Assembly: GCF_000576575.1 (NCBI RefSeq)
Contig: NZ_AWQS01000015.1
Span: 1 to 41,912, forward strand
Length of the DNA: 41,912 nucleotides
Source: Intrasporangium chromatireducens Q5-1
GTDB lineage: Bacteria > Actinomycetota > Actinomycetes > Actinomycetales > Dermatophilaceae
Reading direction: 5' to 3'
Part shown: in pieces, positions 1 through 8,346 of the stretch
Layout of the letters: each line of letters opens with the position of its first letter
Numbering within the stretch: the stretch's first letter is position 1
The notes under the pieces: generated by a model
What the model was told of the DNA's origin: nothing
The model's database searches: none
Seen by the model: only the letters and a program-made list of their open reading frames with translations
Program-made: the position numbers and the translations under genes

Positions 1-120
1 ACGTCAGCACTCCCGATCCTCCTGTCCCAGAGGCACTTCCATAGCCCGCCACGCCGAACTCACCGATCCGCCCACTGTCGGTCCATGGATCGAGGCTAAA
101 GGCTCGGTCCGTGGCTTCGG

Positions 121-1035
121 TCAGGCGTGCGATGCCGGGTCGCTGACCGGCGCGGCCACCGGGGCGGGCGTCAGTTCAGTTGCAGCCCAGACGGCCAGCA
201 GGCGCAGCCGTTCCTCGTCGGGGGAGCCGGGTTCGGTGGTGTAGACGGTCATGGTGAGTCCGGGATCGGCGGGCAGGTCCATCCCGTCGAAGGAGACGGC
301 GAGCTCGCCGACGACGGGGTGGCGAAAGCGTTTCAGGCCGGTGCGGTGGCTGCGGACGTCGTGGTCGGCCCACCGGCGGGCGAAGTTGTCGCTGCGGGTG
401 CACAGCTCGCCGATGAGGTCGGTCAGCTGCTTGTCGTGCGGTCGGCGTCCGGCTTCGGCGCGCAACAGCTGGACTGCGGTGTTCTCGGACGTGTCGATGT
501 CGGGGAAGAAGTCGGGGCCGTTGGGGTCGAGGAAGTGGAATCGGGCGATGTTCGGTGGCGCGGCCGGGGTGGGCCGGGTGGGGCTGTCGAACACGGGCGA
601 GTAGAGGGCCCGGCCGAGCAGGTTGGTGGCCAGGATGTCCAGGCGCCCGTTGCGCACGAAGGCCGCCGCACCGGTCATCGCATCCAGGACGCGCTGCAGG
701 GACGGGTGGATGGTCGCTGCTGTTGGCCGCTCGCGTCGGCTGCTCGCGGCGTTAGCGGCACGGGCGAGGTCGAACAGGTAGATGCGTTCTGCTTCGGTGA
801 GTTGCAGAGCGCCGGCGACCGCGTCGAGGACGCTGTCGGACACCCCGGACAGGTTGCCTTTCTCGAGGCGGGTGTAGTGGTCGACGGAGACGCCGGCGAG
901 GATGGCGACCTCTTCCCGGCGCAGCCCGGGGACGCGGCGTTGACCGCCGTAGCGGCGCAGCCCGGCCTGCTCGGGCGTGATCTTGGCGCGGCGGCTGACG
1001 AGGAAGTCCCGCGCCTCTTGGCTTCTCCTGCTCAC
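121..1035 (-). CDS. XRE-family regulator with MmyB-like ligand-binding domain
   Basis: A 304-residue transcriptional regulator. Residues about 4-85 form an XRE helix-turn-helix of the type with the GLRREEVAILAGVS and DHYTRLEKG motifs. The remainder matches the MmyB-like C-terminal domain (ATNLLGRALYSP, a PNIARFHFLDP segment and a C-terminal LAVWAATEL stretch). I chose the GTG at 1033-1035 because homology to the family begins there; the upstream extension is low-complexity and lies in the divergent promoter. A TAGCGT hexamer sits 7 bases before this GTG, as expected of a leaderless actinobacterial mRNA (inference). The gene diverges from the MFS exporter at 1148 and probably controls it and the cupin and reductase behind it. 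Members of this family often sit beside such redox and efflux genes; no ligand can be named. Confidence 0.88.
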   Translation of the reverse strand: MSRRSQEARDFLVSRRAKITPEQAGLRRYGGQRRVPGLRREEVAILAGVSVDHYTRLEKGNLSGVSDSVLDAVAGALQLTEAERIYLFDLARAANAASSRRERPTAATIHPSLQRVLDAMTGAAAFVRNGRLDILATNLLGRALYSPVFDSPTRPTPAAPPNIARFHFLDPNGPDFFPDIDTSENTAVQLLRAEAGRRPHDKQLTDLIGELCTRSDNFARRWADHDVRSHRTGLKRFRHPVVGELAVSFDGMDLPADPGLTMTVYTTEPGSPDEERLRLLAVWAATELTPAPVAAPVSDPASHA

Positions 1036-1147
1036 GGTGTCAACGCTACGGCCGCTTGACGACCCTCGAGCAGCGTGTGGGGGGTCGCGTCGTGACCCGG
1101 AAGAACGCCACCTGTTTCGTGCACCTGAACCGGGCTTGCATGGAGAC

Positions 1148-2584
1148 ATGCCCCCTTCCATCTCCGACCCCGCCTACACACCGCCTTCGCGGTTAGGTCG
1201 GTCCACCACCACGTTGGTGGCCGCGACGCTCGTCTTCTTCGTCATCACGCTGGATGCCGTCATCGTCAACGTGGCGCTGCCACGGATCCGCACCGACCTC
1301 GGCGGCGGCATCGCCGGGCTGCAGTGGGTGGTCGACGGCTACACCTTGATGTTCGCCGCACTGCTGCTTTCGTCCGGTTCGCTCGCGGACCGGGTCGGTG
1401 CCAAGAAGGCGGTGGCCTACGGCATGGTCTTGTTCGTTGTCGCCTCCGCGGGCTGCTGCGCGGCACCCACTCTCGGGCTCCTGGTGGCAGCCCGGTTCGT
1501 GCAGGGCGCCGCGGCCGCCGCCATGATGCCCGCCTCGATGGCGCTGCTCGGGCACGCCTTCCCGAACCCAGTCATGCGGGCGCGCGCGGTCGCGGTGTGG
1601 GCGATGGGCGGTGCCATCGCCTCCTCCGCCGGGCCGGTCCTCGGCGGACTGCTCAGTCTCGCGAGCTGGCGGCTGATCTTCCTCGTCAACGTGCCCGTCG
1701 GGGCCCTCGCCCTGCTCCTGATCGCCCGTACCGCTACGACCAGCCGCCAGCGGGCCCCATTCGACTGGATCGGGCAGCTGACCGGCGTGCTCGCCATGGG
1801 CGGTCTCACCTTCGGCGTCATCGAGGCCGGCGACCGCGGCTTCACCTCCCCACCCGTCCTGGTCGCGCTCGGGACCGCGGTGGTCGGCATCGTGGCGTTC
1901 CTGCTCAGCCAGACGCGCGTCGATCACCCGATGGTCCCGGTGGCCTTGTTCCGGGCGCGGAACGCAGCCACGCCGGTGGTCATCGGGTTCACCTTCATGG
2001 TCGGCTACTACGGGCTGCCGTTCGTGATGAGCCTCTACCTGCAGCAGGTCCGTGGCCTGTCCCCGCTGGGAACCGGCGTGGTGTTCCTGCCGATGATGCT
2101 GATCGGGCTGGTGCTCACCCCGTTCGCACCGCGGATCGTGCAACGCCTCGGCGGCAAGACGGTCATCGTCACCGGGCTCGTCTCGATGGTGCTCGGACTT
2201 GCCCTACTCGCGTTCATCGGCGTCACCACACCGCTGCCGGTGTTGGCCGCGCTGATGGTCCTTGTCGGGCTCGCCGGTCCGCTCGTGATGCCGCCGACCA
2301 CCGCGATCCTGCTCGACAGCGTCCCGGCCGACCGCGGCGGCGTGGCCTCGGGGGTGTTCAACACCAGCCGCCAGGTCGGTGGCGCGCTCGCGGTCGCGGT
2401 CTTCGGCGCGCTCCTGGGGCACGGCGCCTTCATGCCGGGCATGCGCGCCAGCCTCCTTCTCGCCGCCGCCGTCGCCCTTCTCACCGCGGCCGCCGCGACC
2501 GTGCTGCGGCCCGTCCACCACCTCGAGACCGACGCGTCCCTCGCCGCACATCAGGGCGCCGACCTAGCACGGACAGCGGCGTGA
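1148..2584 (+). CDS. DHA2-type MFS drug/metabolite exporter
   Basis: A 478-residue membrane protein with about 14 hydrophobic segments, as in the EmrB/QacA (DHA2) branch of the major facilitator superfamily, which exports small molecules against a proton gradient. Visible markers are the first segment ending in LDAVIVNVALP, the loop 2-3 motif A (GSLADRVGAKK), and motif C in segment 5 (a Gly-rich GGAIASSAGPVLGG stretch) that is characteristic of antiporters. The start is the ATG at 1148, with GGAG a few bases upstream and the usual short cytoplasmic N-terminus. It is divergent from the MmyB-type regulator and followed by the cupin gene after 95 bases. The substrate cannot be inferred. It is an exporter by family, unlike the importer-type carriers at 5683 and 32202. 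Confidence 0.92.
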   Translation: MPPSISDPAYTPPSRLGRSTTTLVAATLVFFVITLDAVIVNVALPRIRTDLGGGIAGLQWVVDGYTLMFAALLLSSGSLADRVGAKKAVAYGMVLFVVASAGCCAAPTLGLLVAARFVQGAAAAAMMPASMALLGHAFPNPVMRARAVAVWAMGGAIASSAGPVLGGLLSLASWRLIFLVNVPVGALALLLIARTATTSRQRAPFDWIGQLTGVLAMGGLTFGVIEAGDRGFTSPPVLVALGTAVVGIVAFLLSQTRVDHPMVPVALFRARNAATPVVIGFTFMVGYYGLPFVMSLYLQQVRGLSPLGTGVVFLPMMLIGLVLTPFAPRIVQRLGGKTVIVTGLVSMVLGLALLAFIGVTTPLPVLAALMVLVGLAGPLVMPPTTAILLDSVPADRGGVASGVFNTSRQVGGALAVAVFGALLGHGAFMPGMRASLLLAAAVALLTAAAATVLRPVHHLETDASLAAHQGADLARTAA

Positions 2585-2679
2585 GCAGGCGAGCTGGACC
2601 TCCACGCACGAGCCCCCGCTCCGCTGACCGCGACCACCGGCGGGTACCACCGCCGGAACACCGAAACACGGGAGACATC

Positions 2680-3087
2680 ATGAAGTTCACCCAGAGCGGC
2701 GGCCAGACCGCCACCGGCCCCGCTGACTGGTTCACCGGCACGGTCTACATCGACGGCATCCGCAACCCCGACGACCAGTCCGCCGTCGGCTGCGCCCACG
2801 TCCGGTTCACCCCCGGGGCGCGGACCGCCTGGCACCACCACCCCAAGGGCCAGACCCTGTACGTCACCGACGGCATCGGCTACGTCGCCCGCCGCGGCGA
2901 CAACGGGGCCACCCAGGTCCAGGAGATCCGACCCGGCGACGTCGTCTACATCGAGCCCGGCGAGGAGCACTGGCACGGAGCCACCCCGGACCGGTTCATG
3001 GCCCACGTCGCCATCCAAGAAGCCGACGACCAAGGCCAGGTCGTGACCTGGCTCGACCACGTCACCGACGCCGAGTACGGCGCCTGA
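2680..3087 (+). CDS. small single-domain cupin protein
   Basis: A 135-residue single cupin fold. Metal-binding residues are visible as W-H-H-H-P-K-G-Q (His52, His54, Gln58) and G-E-E-H-W-H-G (His97/His99) on the two cupin motifs. The sequence pattern (VRFTPGARTAWHHHP, then GDVVYIEPGEEHWHG, and the C-terminal HVTDAEYG) resembles the manganese cupins that include the bacterial (R)-hydroxynitrile lyase of Granulicella; most members have no proven activity. The ATG at 2680 follows a GGGAGA ribosome site. It lies 95 bases after the exporter and 71 bases before the reductase, so it is probably co-transcribed with both. A detoxification or redox-stress role is inference from context. Confidence 0.85.
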   Translation: MKFTQSGGQTATGPADWFTGTVYIDGIRNPDDQSAVGCAHVRFTPGARTAWHHHPKGQTLYVTDGIGYVARRGDNGATQVQEIRPGDVVYIEPGEEHWHGATPDRFMAHVAIQEADDQGQVVTWLDHVTDAEYGA

Positions 3088-3101
3088 ACCACCACAGACA
3101 C

Positions 3102-3117
3102 GATGCGCGGCCGCATC
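3102..3117. other. short inverted repeat between cupin and reductase
   Basis: GATGCG and CGCATC are separated by four bases (CGGC). The repeat lies in the 71-base gap between the cupin stop and the reductase start. It could be a weak attenuator or chance; there is no T-run after it. Confidence 0.3.
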
Positions 3118-3158
3118 ACGCGACCCCGCACGGTCGACGGCAAAGGAAGAACGCACCG

Positions 3159-4052
3159 ATGATCCTGAACGAGACGTACACGCTGTCCAACGAGGTCACC
3201 ATCCCCAAGCTCGGCCTCGGGACGTGGTTCATCGACGACGACAAGGCCGCCCAGGCCGTCACTGACGCGGTCGCGGCCGGCTACCGCAACATCGACACCG
3301 CGCAGGCCTACGGCAACGAGCGCGGCGTCGGCGAAGGCGTCCGCTCCAGCGGCGTCCCGCGCGAGGACCTGTTCGTGTCCACCAAGCTCGCGGCCGAGAT
3401 CAAGGACTACGACGAGGCGGCCGCAGCGGTCGACGGTTCGCTGGCCACCCTCGGGCTCGACTACATCGACCTCATGCTGATCCACAGCCCGCAGCCGTGG
3501 AGCGACTTCCGCGGCGGGGACTACGCCGAGGGCAACCGGGAGGCCTGGCGCGCCCTCGAGGACGCGTACCAGGCGGGCAAGCTCCGCTCCATCGGCGTGT
3601 CCAACTTCGAGCGGCACGACCTTGAGAACATCCTGCAGTCCTGCACGGTGGCGCCCCAGGTGAACCAGCTGCTCGTGCACGTGGGGAACACCCCGGCAGA
3701 TCTGATCACCTACTGTCAGAAGAAGAACATCCTCGTGGAGGCCTACTCACCAATCGCCCACGGACAGATCCTGAAGAGTCCCGACGTGACAGCGATCGCC
3801 GAGCGCTACGCGGTCACCGTCCCGCAGCTGTGCATCCGATACACCCTGCAGCTCGGCACCGTTTCCCTGCCCAAGACGGCGAACCCCGATCACATGCGCG
3901 CCAACGCCCAGGCCGACTTCATCATCTCGGACGACGACATGGACGCTCTGCGAAGCCTGCAGTTCCGGGACTACGGCGAGCACTCCGCCTTTCCCGTGTA
4001 CAGCGGGAAGGAGCCGCCGCCGCCAGCACGGGTGACGGCGTGCAACGAGTAG
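3159..4052 (+). CDS. aldo/keto reductase
   Basis: A 297-residue NADPH-dependent reductase with the (alpha/beta)8 barrel of the AKR superfamily, closest in pattern to bacterial 2,5-diketo-D-gluconate reductase-like enzymes that reduce aldehydes and ketones. The catalytic tetrad is complete: Asp46 and Tyr51 (NIDTAQAYGNE), Lys76 (FVSTKLA) and His109 (LMLIHSP). The family signature IGVSNFE is present at about residues 146-152. The C-terminal cofactor loop reads SLPKTANPDHMRANAQ; most relatives have IPKS here, so Leu and Thr are small departures. The ATG at 3159 has AAAGGAAG upstream. It is the last gene of the regulator/exporter/cupin module, and nothing links it to the catabolic locus that follows. 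Confidence 0.92.
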   Translation: MILNETYTLSNEVTIPKLGLGTWFIDDDKAAQAVTDAVAAGYRNIDTAQAYGNERGVGEGVRSSGVPREDLFVSTKLAAEIKDYDEAAAAVDGSLATLGLDYIDLMLIHSPQPWSDFRGGDYAEGNREAWRALEDAYQAGKLRSIGVSNFERHDLENILQSCTVAPQVNQLLVHVGNTPADLITYCQKKNILVEAYSPIAHGQILKSPDVTAIAERYAVTVPQLCIRYTLQLGTVSLPKTANPDHMRANAQADFIISDDDMDALRSLQFRDYGEHSAFPVYSGKEPPPPARVTACNE

Positions 4053-4371
4053 TCATGCAACCACCTTTGCGTGCTGCTCGCCGGCGAGGATGTGATGGCC
4101 TCTCACACGGAGCATGTGGGCCTCTGACAAACAGCATCTTGGGCCGCGTCTTGGGCGGCGGGCAGCGTTGGTCCTTGAACCCCAGAGGGTGCCCTTTGGC
4201 GATGGAGTTGGGTGGTTCGGGCCATTCGTTGGCATGGCAATTAGTCGCGTGACCAAGGCAGGACGTGCCTTGATTCCAATGTACCAAGGGGATGGAGGGT
4301 CACGGTTGGTCGCGGCGTGACTGCACAACCGTCATGGGCCGAACGGTCCTGCTCGCACTGGTGGGCTGAGG
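4053..4371. other. non-coding stretch between convergent genes
   Basis: About 320 bases between the converging ends of the aldo/keto reductase and the LLM gene. Short open frames on the minus strand here have no recognisable motif and poor ribosome sites. The only clear structure is the hairpin at 4254-4272. It marks the join between the stress-type module and the catabolic locus. Confidence 0.6.
4254..4272. terminator. possible bidirectional terminator hairpin
   Basis: A perfect 7-bp inverted repeat, CAAGGCA and TGCCTTG, around a 5-base loop (GGACG), placed between two convergent genes. There is no strong T-run, which is common in high-GC actinobacteria. An operator is the alternative. Confidence 0.4.
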
Positions 4372-5448
4372 CTACGACTCTCGAACAGGTCCTGCCGGCA
4401 TCGAACCCCGCTCTGCGCGGGCGGGGCTGGAGTCGCGCACGGCCGCTGTCACCTCGTCCAGCAGACCGGAATCCGGGTGGTAGGGGGTGTAGTACCACAG
4501 GCGATCCGCGATGCCGCTGTATCGTTCGACGAGCGCTGCGCCGGCCATTGCCGGAGGCGCGATGACGGCGAAGGTGCCAAGCACTTGGTCGTCCACCAGC
4601 TGAGCCATGGTCGCCCAGCGATCAGGGTCGTCGGTCCGGGACAGCCGGTTCAACTCGCTGCCGAGCTCGCCCCAACCGTGGTGCTCCAGCACCGGCTGGT
4701 ATGCCGGGGTGCTGCCGTAGAAGGCAATCCGGCGACGCACGGCTTCCGTCGCAGCGCGGATGTCGTCCTCAGTGCGGCCGGTAGCCAGAAAGACGCGACA
4801 GCTGACATCGAACGCGGTCCGCAGCGTCCCGCGAGCGTCCAGCCCTTCCGTCACCGCAGGTAGGACGACCGATTCCAGATAGGACGGGGTCGAGAAGGCG
4901 TGGACAAGAAGACCGTCCGCCGCCCGGCCCGCGGTCCGCACCATGGCCGGCCCGACTCCTCCGATGATGATGCGCGGCATGCCGAGGCCGTGCGGTTCTG
5001 GCCGGAACATGGCGGTCATCAGGGTGTGTCGGTAGAACGCGCCCTCGAAGGACAGCGGCGTGCCCTCCTCCCACGAGCCGAGAATCGCGCGGACCGCATG
5101 GATGAACTCCTCGAGCCGCGCCGCGGGTGAGGACCACGGCATGGAGAACCGGCGTTCGACGTGAGACCGGACCTGCGTACCGAGCCCCAGGGTGAACCGG
5201 CCACCGGAGAAGCGCTGCAGATCGTGTGCCGCGTTGGCCACCGTCATGGGGTTGCGCGCGAACGCAACCGCGACGGCGCATCCCAACTCGATGTGCGAGG
5301 TGTGCTCTGCGGCAACGACGAGAGGCAGGAACGGGTCGTGAGCCGTTTCGGAGGTCCACAGGCCGCCGTAACCCGCCGACTCCGCGTGCCGTGCCGCATC
5401 CCGGATGTCATCGAGAGAACCGGGGTCCAAGCGGGCGTCAATCTTCAC
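4372..5448 (-). CDS. LLM-class F420-dependent oxidoreductase (MSMEG_2256-like)
   Basis: A 358-residue luciferase-like TIM-barrel oxidoreductase. The N-terminal pattern (AESAGYGGLWTSETAHDPFLPL, read in parts) and the middle segments IELGCAVAVAFARNPM, FSGGRFTLGLG and MPRIIIGGVGPAMVRTAG match the actinobacterial subfamily built around MSMEG_2256, predicted to use coenzyme F420. The family transfers hydride or inserts oxygen on unsaturated or carbonyl substrates; the exact reaction is unknown. The ATG at 5448 is followed by KIDARLDP, the usual beginning. It is divergent from the MFS importer at 5683 and shares its promoter region, which carries two TAATGTCAAAC repeats, so it likely belongs to the same regulon as the CoA genes. 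One of three LLM genes in the window, including the broken one at 38696. Confidence 0.88.
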   Translation of the reverse strand: MKIDARLDPGSLDDIRDAARHAESAGYGGLWTSETAHDPFLPLVVAAEHTSHIELGCAVAVAFARNPMTVANAAHDLQRFSGGRFTLGLGTQVRSHVERRFSMPWSSPAARLEEFIHAVRAILGSWEEGTPLSFEGAFYRHTLMTAMFRPEPHGLGMPRIIIGGVGPAMVRTAGRAADGLLVHAFSTPSYLESVVLPAVTEGLDARGTLRTAFDVSCRVFLATGRTEDDIRAATEAVRRRIAFYGSTPAYQPVLEHHGWGELGSELNRLSRTDDPDRWATMAQLVDDQVLGTFAVIAPPAMAGAALVERYSGIADRLWYYTPYHPDSGLLDEVTAAVRDSSPARAERGSMPAGPVRES

Positions 5449-5488
5449 CGTTCACCTCTCGTTGCACGCGAGTGAGTCGTGCCAAGCG

Positions 5489-5500
5489 TAATGTCAAACA
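5489..5500 (+). promoter_or_regulatory. candidate FadR/GntR operator, site 1
   Basis: TAATGTCAAACA. It contains TGTCAAACA, one base from the palindromic TGTCAGACA core seen at 23728-23736. It lies about 40 bases upstream of the minus-strand LLM start, in the divergent control region, and its first 11 bases repeat exactly at 5567. Confidence 0.45.
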
Positions 5501-5566
5501 TCGGATAAACACCGGTCGCGAAGCGAGAAGCGACCCGTCTCACATGTCGGCCAGCAGATGAATGCT

Positions 5567-5577
5567 TAATGTCAAAC
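5567..5577 (+). promoter_or_regulatory. candidate FadR/GntR operator, site 2
   Basis: TAATGTCAAAC, an exact repeat of 5489-5499, spaced 78 bases from it. It falls in the -35 region of the possible promoter whose -10 is TAAGAT at 5593, so binding here could block transcription of the 5683 operon (inference). Confidence 0.45.
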
Positions 5578-5592
5578 CTTGCGCACGCTGTC

Positions 5593-5598
5593 TAAGAT
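5593..5598 (+). promoter_or_regulatory. possible -10 element for the large catabolic operon
   Basis: TAAGAT matches the actinobacterial -10 pattern TAnnnT and lies 85 bases upstream of the GTG of the MFS importer. No good -35 is visible 17 bases upstream, where the operator-like site 2 sits. Start of transcription would be near 5605. Confidence 0.35.
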
Positions 5599-5682
5599 CT
5601 GTACGGTTCCATCAATGCACAAGGCCGTGTAGGGACCGCTCCCTTAACGGCGATGCAGGCCAGACCGACTTGAGAGGGCATC

Positions 5683-7038
5683 GTGTCAACCTCGACGACC
5701 GACACCAGGGACGTCTCGATCACGAAGGTCGCAGTGGCCAGCCTGATCGGCACCACGATCGAGTTCTACGACTTCTTCATCTTCGGGACAGCAGCTGCGC
5801 TCGTCTTTGGCAAGCTGTTCTTCCCTGATCTCAACCCACTCGCGGGCACGTTGGCCGCCTTCGCGACCTTTGGCGTCGCATTCGCGGCCAGGCCGCTCGG
5901 CGCGGTCATCTTCGGCCACTTCGGCGACCGACTCAGCCGCAAGAGAATGCTGGTGACCAGCCTGCTCATGATGGGCCTCGGCACCATCGCGATCGGCCTG
6001 CTGCCGACCTACGCCCACGTGGGCATTCTCGCTCCCGTGCTGCTGGTGCTCTGCCGGCTCCTCCAGGGTCTCGCCCTCGGCGGCGAGTGGGGCGGCGCCG
6101 TCCTCATGGCCGTTGAGCACGCTCCCGCGAACCGGAGGGCCTTCTACGGGAGCTGGCCGCAGATCGGCGTACCGCTGGGGCTCGTCCTCGCCACGGGGCT
6201 CTTCTACCTCATTCAGCAACTGCCGGAGGCCCAGCTGGAGTCCTGGGGGTGGCGCGTACCCTTCCTCGCCAGCGGTCTGCTCGTCGCAGTCGGCCTGTAC
6301 ATCCGGCTGAAGATCGAGGACTCGCCAGCCTTCAAGAAGATCAAGGCCACGCGGCAGGAAGAGCGCTTTCCAGCAGCGACGGTGTTCCGCGAGGACGGAC
6401 CCAGTGTCCTACTCGGCGCCCTCTCCGTTGCTGCCGCCAACGTTCCGTTCTACATGGCCACCGTCTTCGCGCTGACCTATGGGGTCGATGAGGGCGTCAG
6501 CCGAAACACCGTCCTCGGGGCTGTGTGCATCGCTTCCCTGATCCAGATGTTCACCATGCCGCTGGCAACCGGGCTGTGCGACAAGTTCGGGCGCCGGCCC
6601 GTGCTGCTCACCGGATGCGCGCTCACCGTCCTGATGGGCTTCCCCTTCTTCTGGCTGCTCGACACGCACAACACAGCAGCCATTTACCTGGCGCTGATCA
6701 TTGCGCTGCCGCTCTGCCACGCCCTGAGCTACGGACCCCAGGCCAGCTTCATCCCGGAACTGTTCCCGACCCAGTTGAGGTACAGCGGCGCCGGCATCGC
6801 CTACACCTTGGGCGGCCTGCTGTTCAGCGCGCCGGTACCGTTCGTGGCCACCGCCCTGCTGGACCGCTTCGAGGGTGCCTCGCCACTCGCGCTCTACATC
6901 ATGGTCGCCGGCGTCCTCACCTTTGTCGCGGTCGCCATTGCTCGGGAAACCCGCCAGGACGACATTGCGTGGTCCACCCGTCCCGCCCCGCCCGGTGACC
7001 CGCGGGCGGCCGCTGCGCTCGTCGCGTACGACGCGTAG
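5683..7038 (+). CDS. MHS-family (proton symporter) MFS importer
   Basis: A 451-residue, roughly 12-segment permease of the metabolite:H+ symporter branch of the MFS (the shikimate, proline/betaine and dicarboxylate carriers). Diagnostic stretches are IGTTIEFYDFFIFGTAAALVF in the first segment (read as two halves), RPLGAVIFGHFGDRLSRKR (motif A), and LCRLLQGLALGGEWGGAVLM. The start is a GTG at 5683 preceded by GAGAGGG. It is the first gene of the plus-strand catabolic run and is separated by 81 bases from the CoA-transferase. It probably imports the carboxylic acid that the downstream ligase or transferases activate; substrate identity is inference from position only. Confidence 0.92.
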   Translation: MSTSTTDTRDVSITKVAVASLIGTTIEFYDFFIFGTAAALVFGKLFFPDLNPLAGTLAAFATFGVAFAARPLGAVIFGHFGDRLSRKRMLVTSLLMMGLGTIAIGLLPTYAHVGILAPVLLVLCRLLQGLALGGEWGGAVLMAVEHAPANRRAFYGSWPQIGVPLGLVLATGLFYLIQQLPEAQLESWGWRVPFLASGLLVAVGLYIRLKIEDSPAFKKIKATRQEERFPAATVFREDGPSVLLGALSVAAANVPFYMATVFALTYGVDEGVSRNTVLGAVCIASLIQMFTMPLATGLCDKFGRRPVLLTGCALTVLMGFPFFWLLDTHNTAAIYLALIIALPLCHALSYGPQASFIPELFPTQLRYSGAGIAYTLGGLLFSAPVPFVATALLDRFEGASPLALYIMVAGVLTFVAVAIARETRQDDIAWSTRPAPPGDPRAAAALVAYDA

Positions 7039-7119
7039 TTCTCCAGCCGCTGCGGCAGGTGGTCTCCGACGGCGGACCTGCCGGCCCACGAACGACAATC
7101 TCGAAGGAAGTGACTGAAG

Positions 7120-8346
7120 GTGATTGAGCTCGGACCGTTGAACGGCGTACGTGTCGTTGACCTCACCACGTCGTATGCCGGACCGACGGCCGCCATGTAC
7201 CTGGCGGATCTCGGCGCCTCGGTCATCAAGGTTGAGCGGCCGGACAGCGGGGATGACGCCCGCGGCTGGGGTCCGCCGTTCGTAGACGGCGCCTCGGCGT
7301 GGTTCGCGTCGGCCAACCGCAACAAGCAGTCGGTCGTGCTCAATCTCGGAGCGCCGGAGGGCCGGGAGGCGTTGCTTCGCCTTCTCGACACCGCGGACGT
7401 CTTCCTCCAGAACATGAACCCCGCCAAGCTCGAACGGATGGGGATTGACAGCGACACTGTCCGGGCACGCAATCCTCGCCTGGTCTACTGCGCGATGTCC
7501 GGGTTCGGGCAGGACGGCCCGGATAGTTCGCTTCCTGGGTACGACCTGGTGGCACAGGCCCGCTCCGGGCTGATGTCGGTCACCGGCGAGCAGGGCCGAG
7601 CGCCGCAGCGCGTCTCAACCGCGCTCTCCGACATTGTCACCGGCATGTGCGCCACCATCGCCATCAACGCCGCCCTCGTCCGCCAGCGGGTTTCGGGGAT
7701 CGGCGAGGTGATCGACGTCTCCCTGCTCGACAGCGACCTCGCCCTCATGGCACCCCGCATCGCGGCCTTCCATGCCGGTGAGCCGGAACCGTCGCCGAGC
7801 GGCGGCACCGACTCCGTGCTTGCCGTGTACCAGCCCTTCGAGACGGCTGACCGGACCATCGTCGTCGCCATCGGCAACGACGCCATGTGGCAGCGGTTCT
7901 GCCGAGTTGTGGGGCTGGAGGACCTGTCTGCAGACCCGGCCCTCCGGGACAACGCCGGCCGACGCGACCATCGCGCTCGCATCACGGCGGCCGTGAGCGC
8001 GCGGCTCGTCACTCGTCCGGCCGCGGAGTGGCTCGCCGACCTCGCCGCCGTTGAGGTGCCGGCGGCGGCCGTCCAGTCCCTCTCTGAGGTCGTCACGGAC
8101 CCACAGGTGACCGCTCGCGGTTCGCTCATGCCGGTCCCGTACTCCGGTGGCGCGATGGTCACTGTTCGCAGTCCGTTCCGGTTGGCCTCCTGCCCCACCC
8201 CGCGCAATGAGCGGTTCCCGGAACTGGGGGCCGACACCGAGTCCGTCCTCCTCGATATCGGCTACACGCCCGACGACATCGGCGGCCTGGTGGAGGCCGG
8301 AGTTCTCGGTCGGTCGCAGCGCGTTGAGCATGAGGCCGTGCTGTGA
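7120..8346 (+). CDS. CaiB/BaiF family (class III) CoA-transferase
   Basis: A 408-residue member of the formyl-CoA transferase/CaiB fold, which moves CoA between acids through an aspartyl mixed anhydride. The expected nucleophile is Asp171 in ALSDIVTGM, aligned with Asp169 of formyl-CoA transferase. The racemase histidine position, 30 residues before, is Tyr141, so a transferase rather than an alpha-methylacyl-CoA racemase is expected. N-terminal markers GVRVVDLTTSYAGPTAAMYLADLGA (in parts) and IKVERP are present. The start is a GTG at 7120 with GAAGGAAG upstream. It overlaps the next gene by 4 bases (GTGA). It could activate the substrate using an abundant CoA ester such as succinyl-CoA. It is one of three CaiB-fold genes in the locus. 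Confidence 0.92.
   Translation: MIELGPLNGVRVVDLTTSYAGPTAAMYLADLGASVIKVERPDSGDDARGWGPPFVDGASAWFASANRNKQSVVLNLGAPEGREALLRLLDTADVFLQNMNPAKLERMGIDSDTVRARNPRLVYCAMSGFGQDGPDSSLPGYDLVAQARSGLMSVTGEQGRAPQRVSTALSDIVTGMCATIAINAALVRQRVSGIGEVIDVSLLDSDLALMAPRIAAFHAGEPEPSPSGGTDSVLAVYQPFETADRTIVVAIGNDAMWQRFCRVVGLEDLSADPALRDNAGRRDHRARITAAVSARLVTRPAAEWLADLAAVEVPAAAVQSLSEVVTDPQVTARGSLMPVPYSGGAMVTVRSPFRLASCPTPRNERFPELGADTESVLLDIGYTPDDIGGLVEAGVLGRSQRVEHEAVL

Noticed and set aside
1324-2679. Upstream extension in frame with the cupin gene, overlapping the exporter
   Set aside because: The extension is Arg/Pro/Gly-rich shadow sequence; homology starts at the ATG at 2680 with its own ribosome site.
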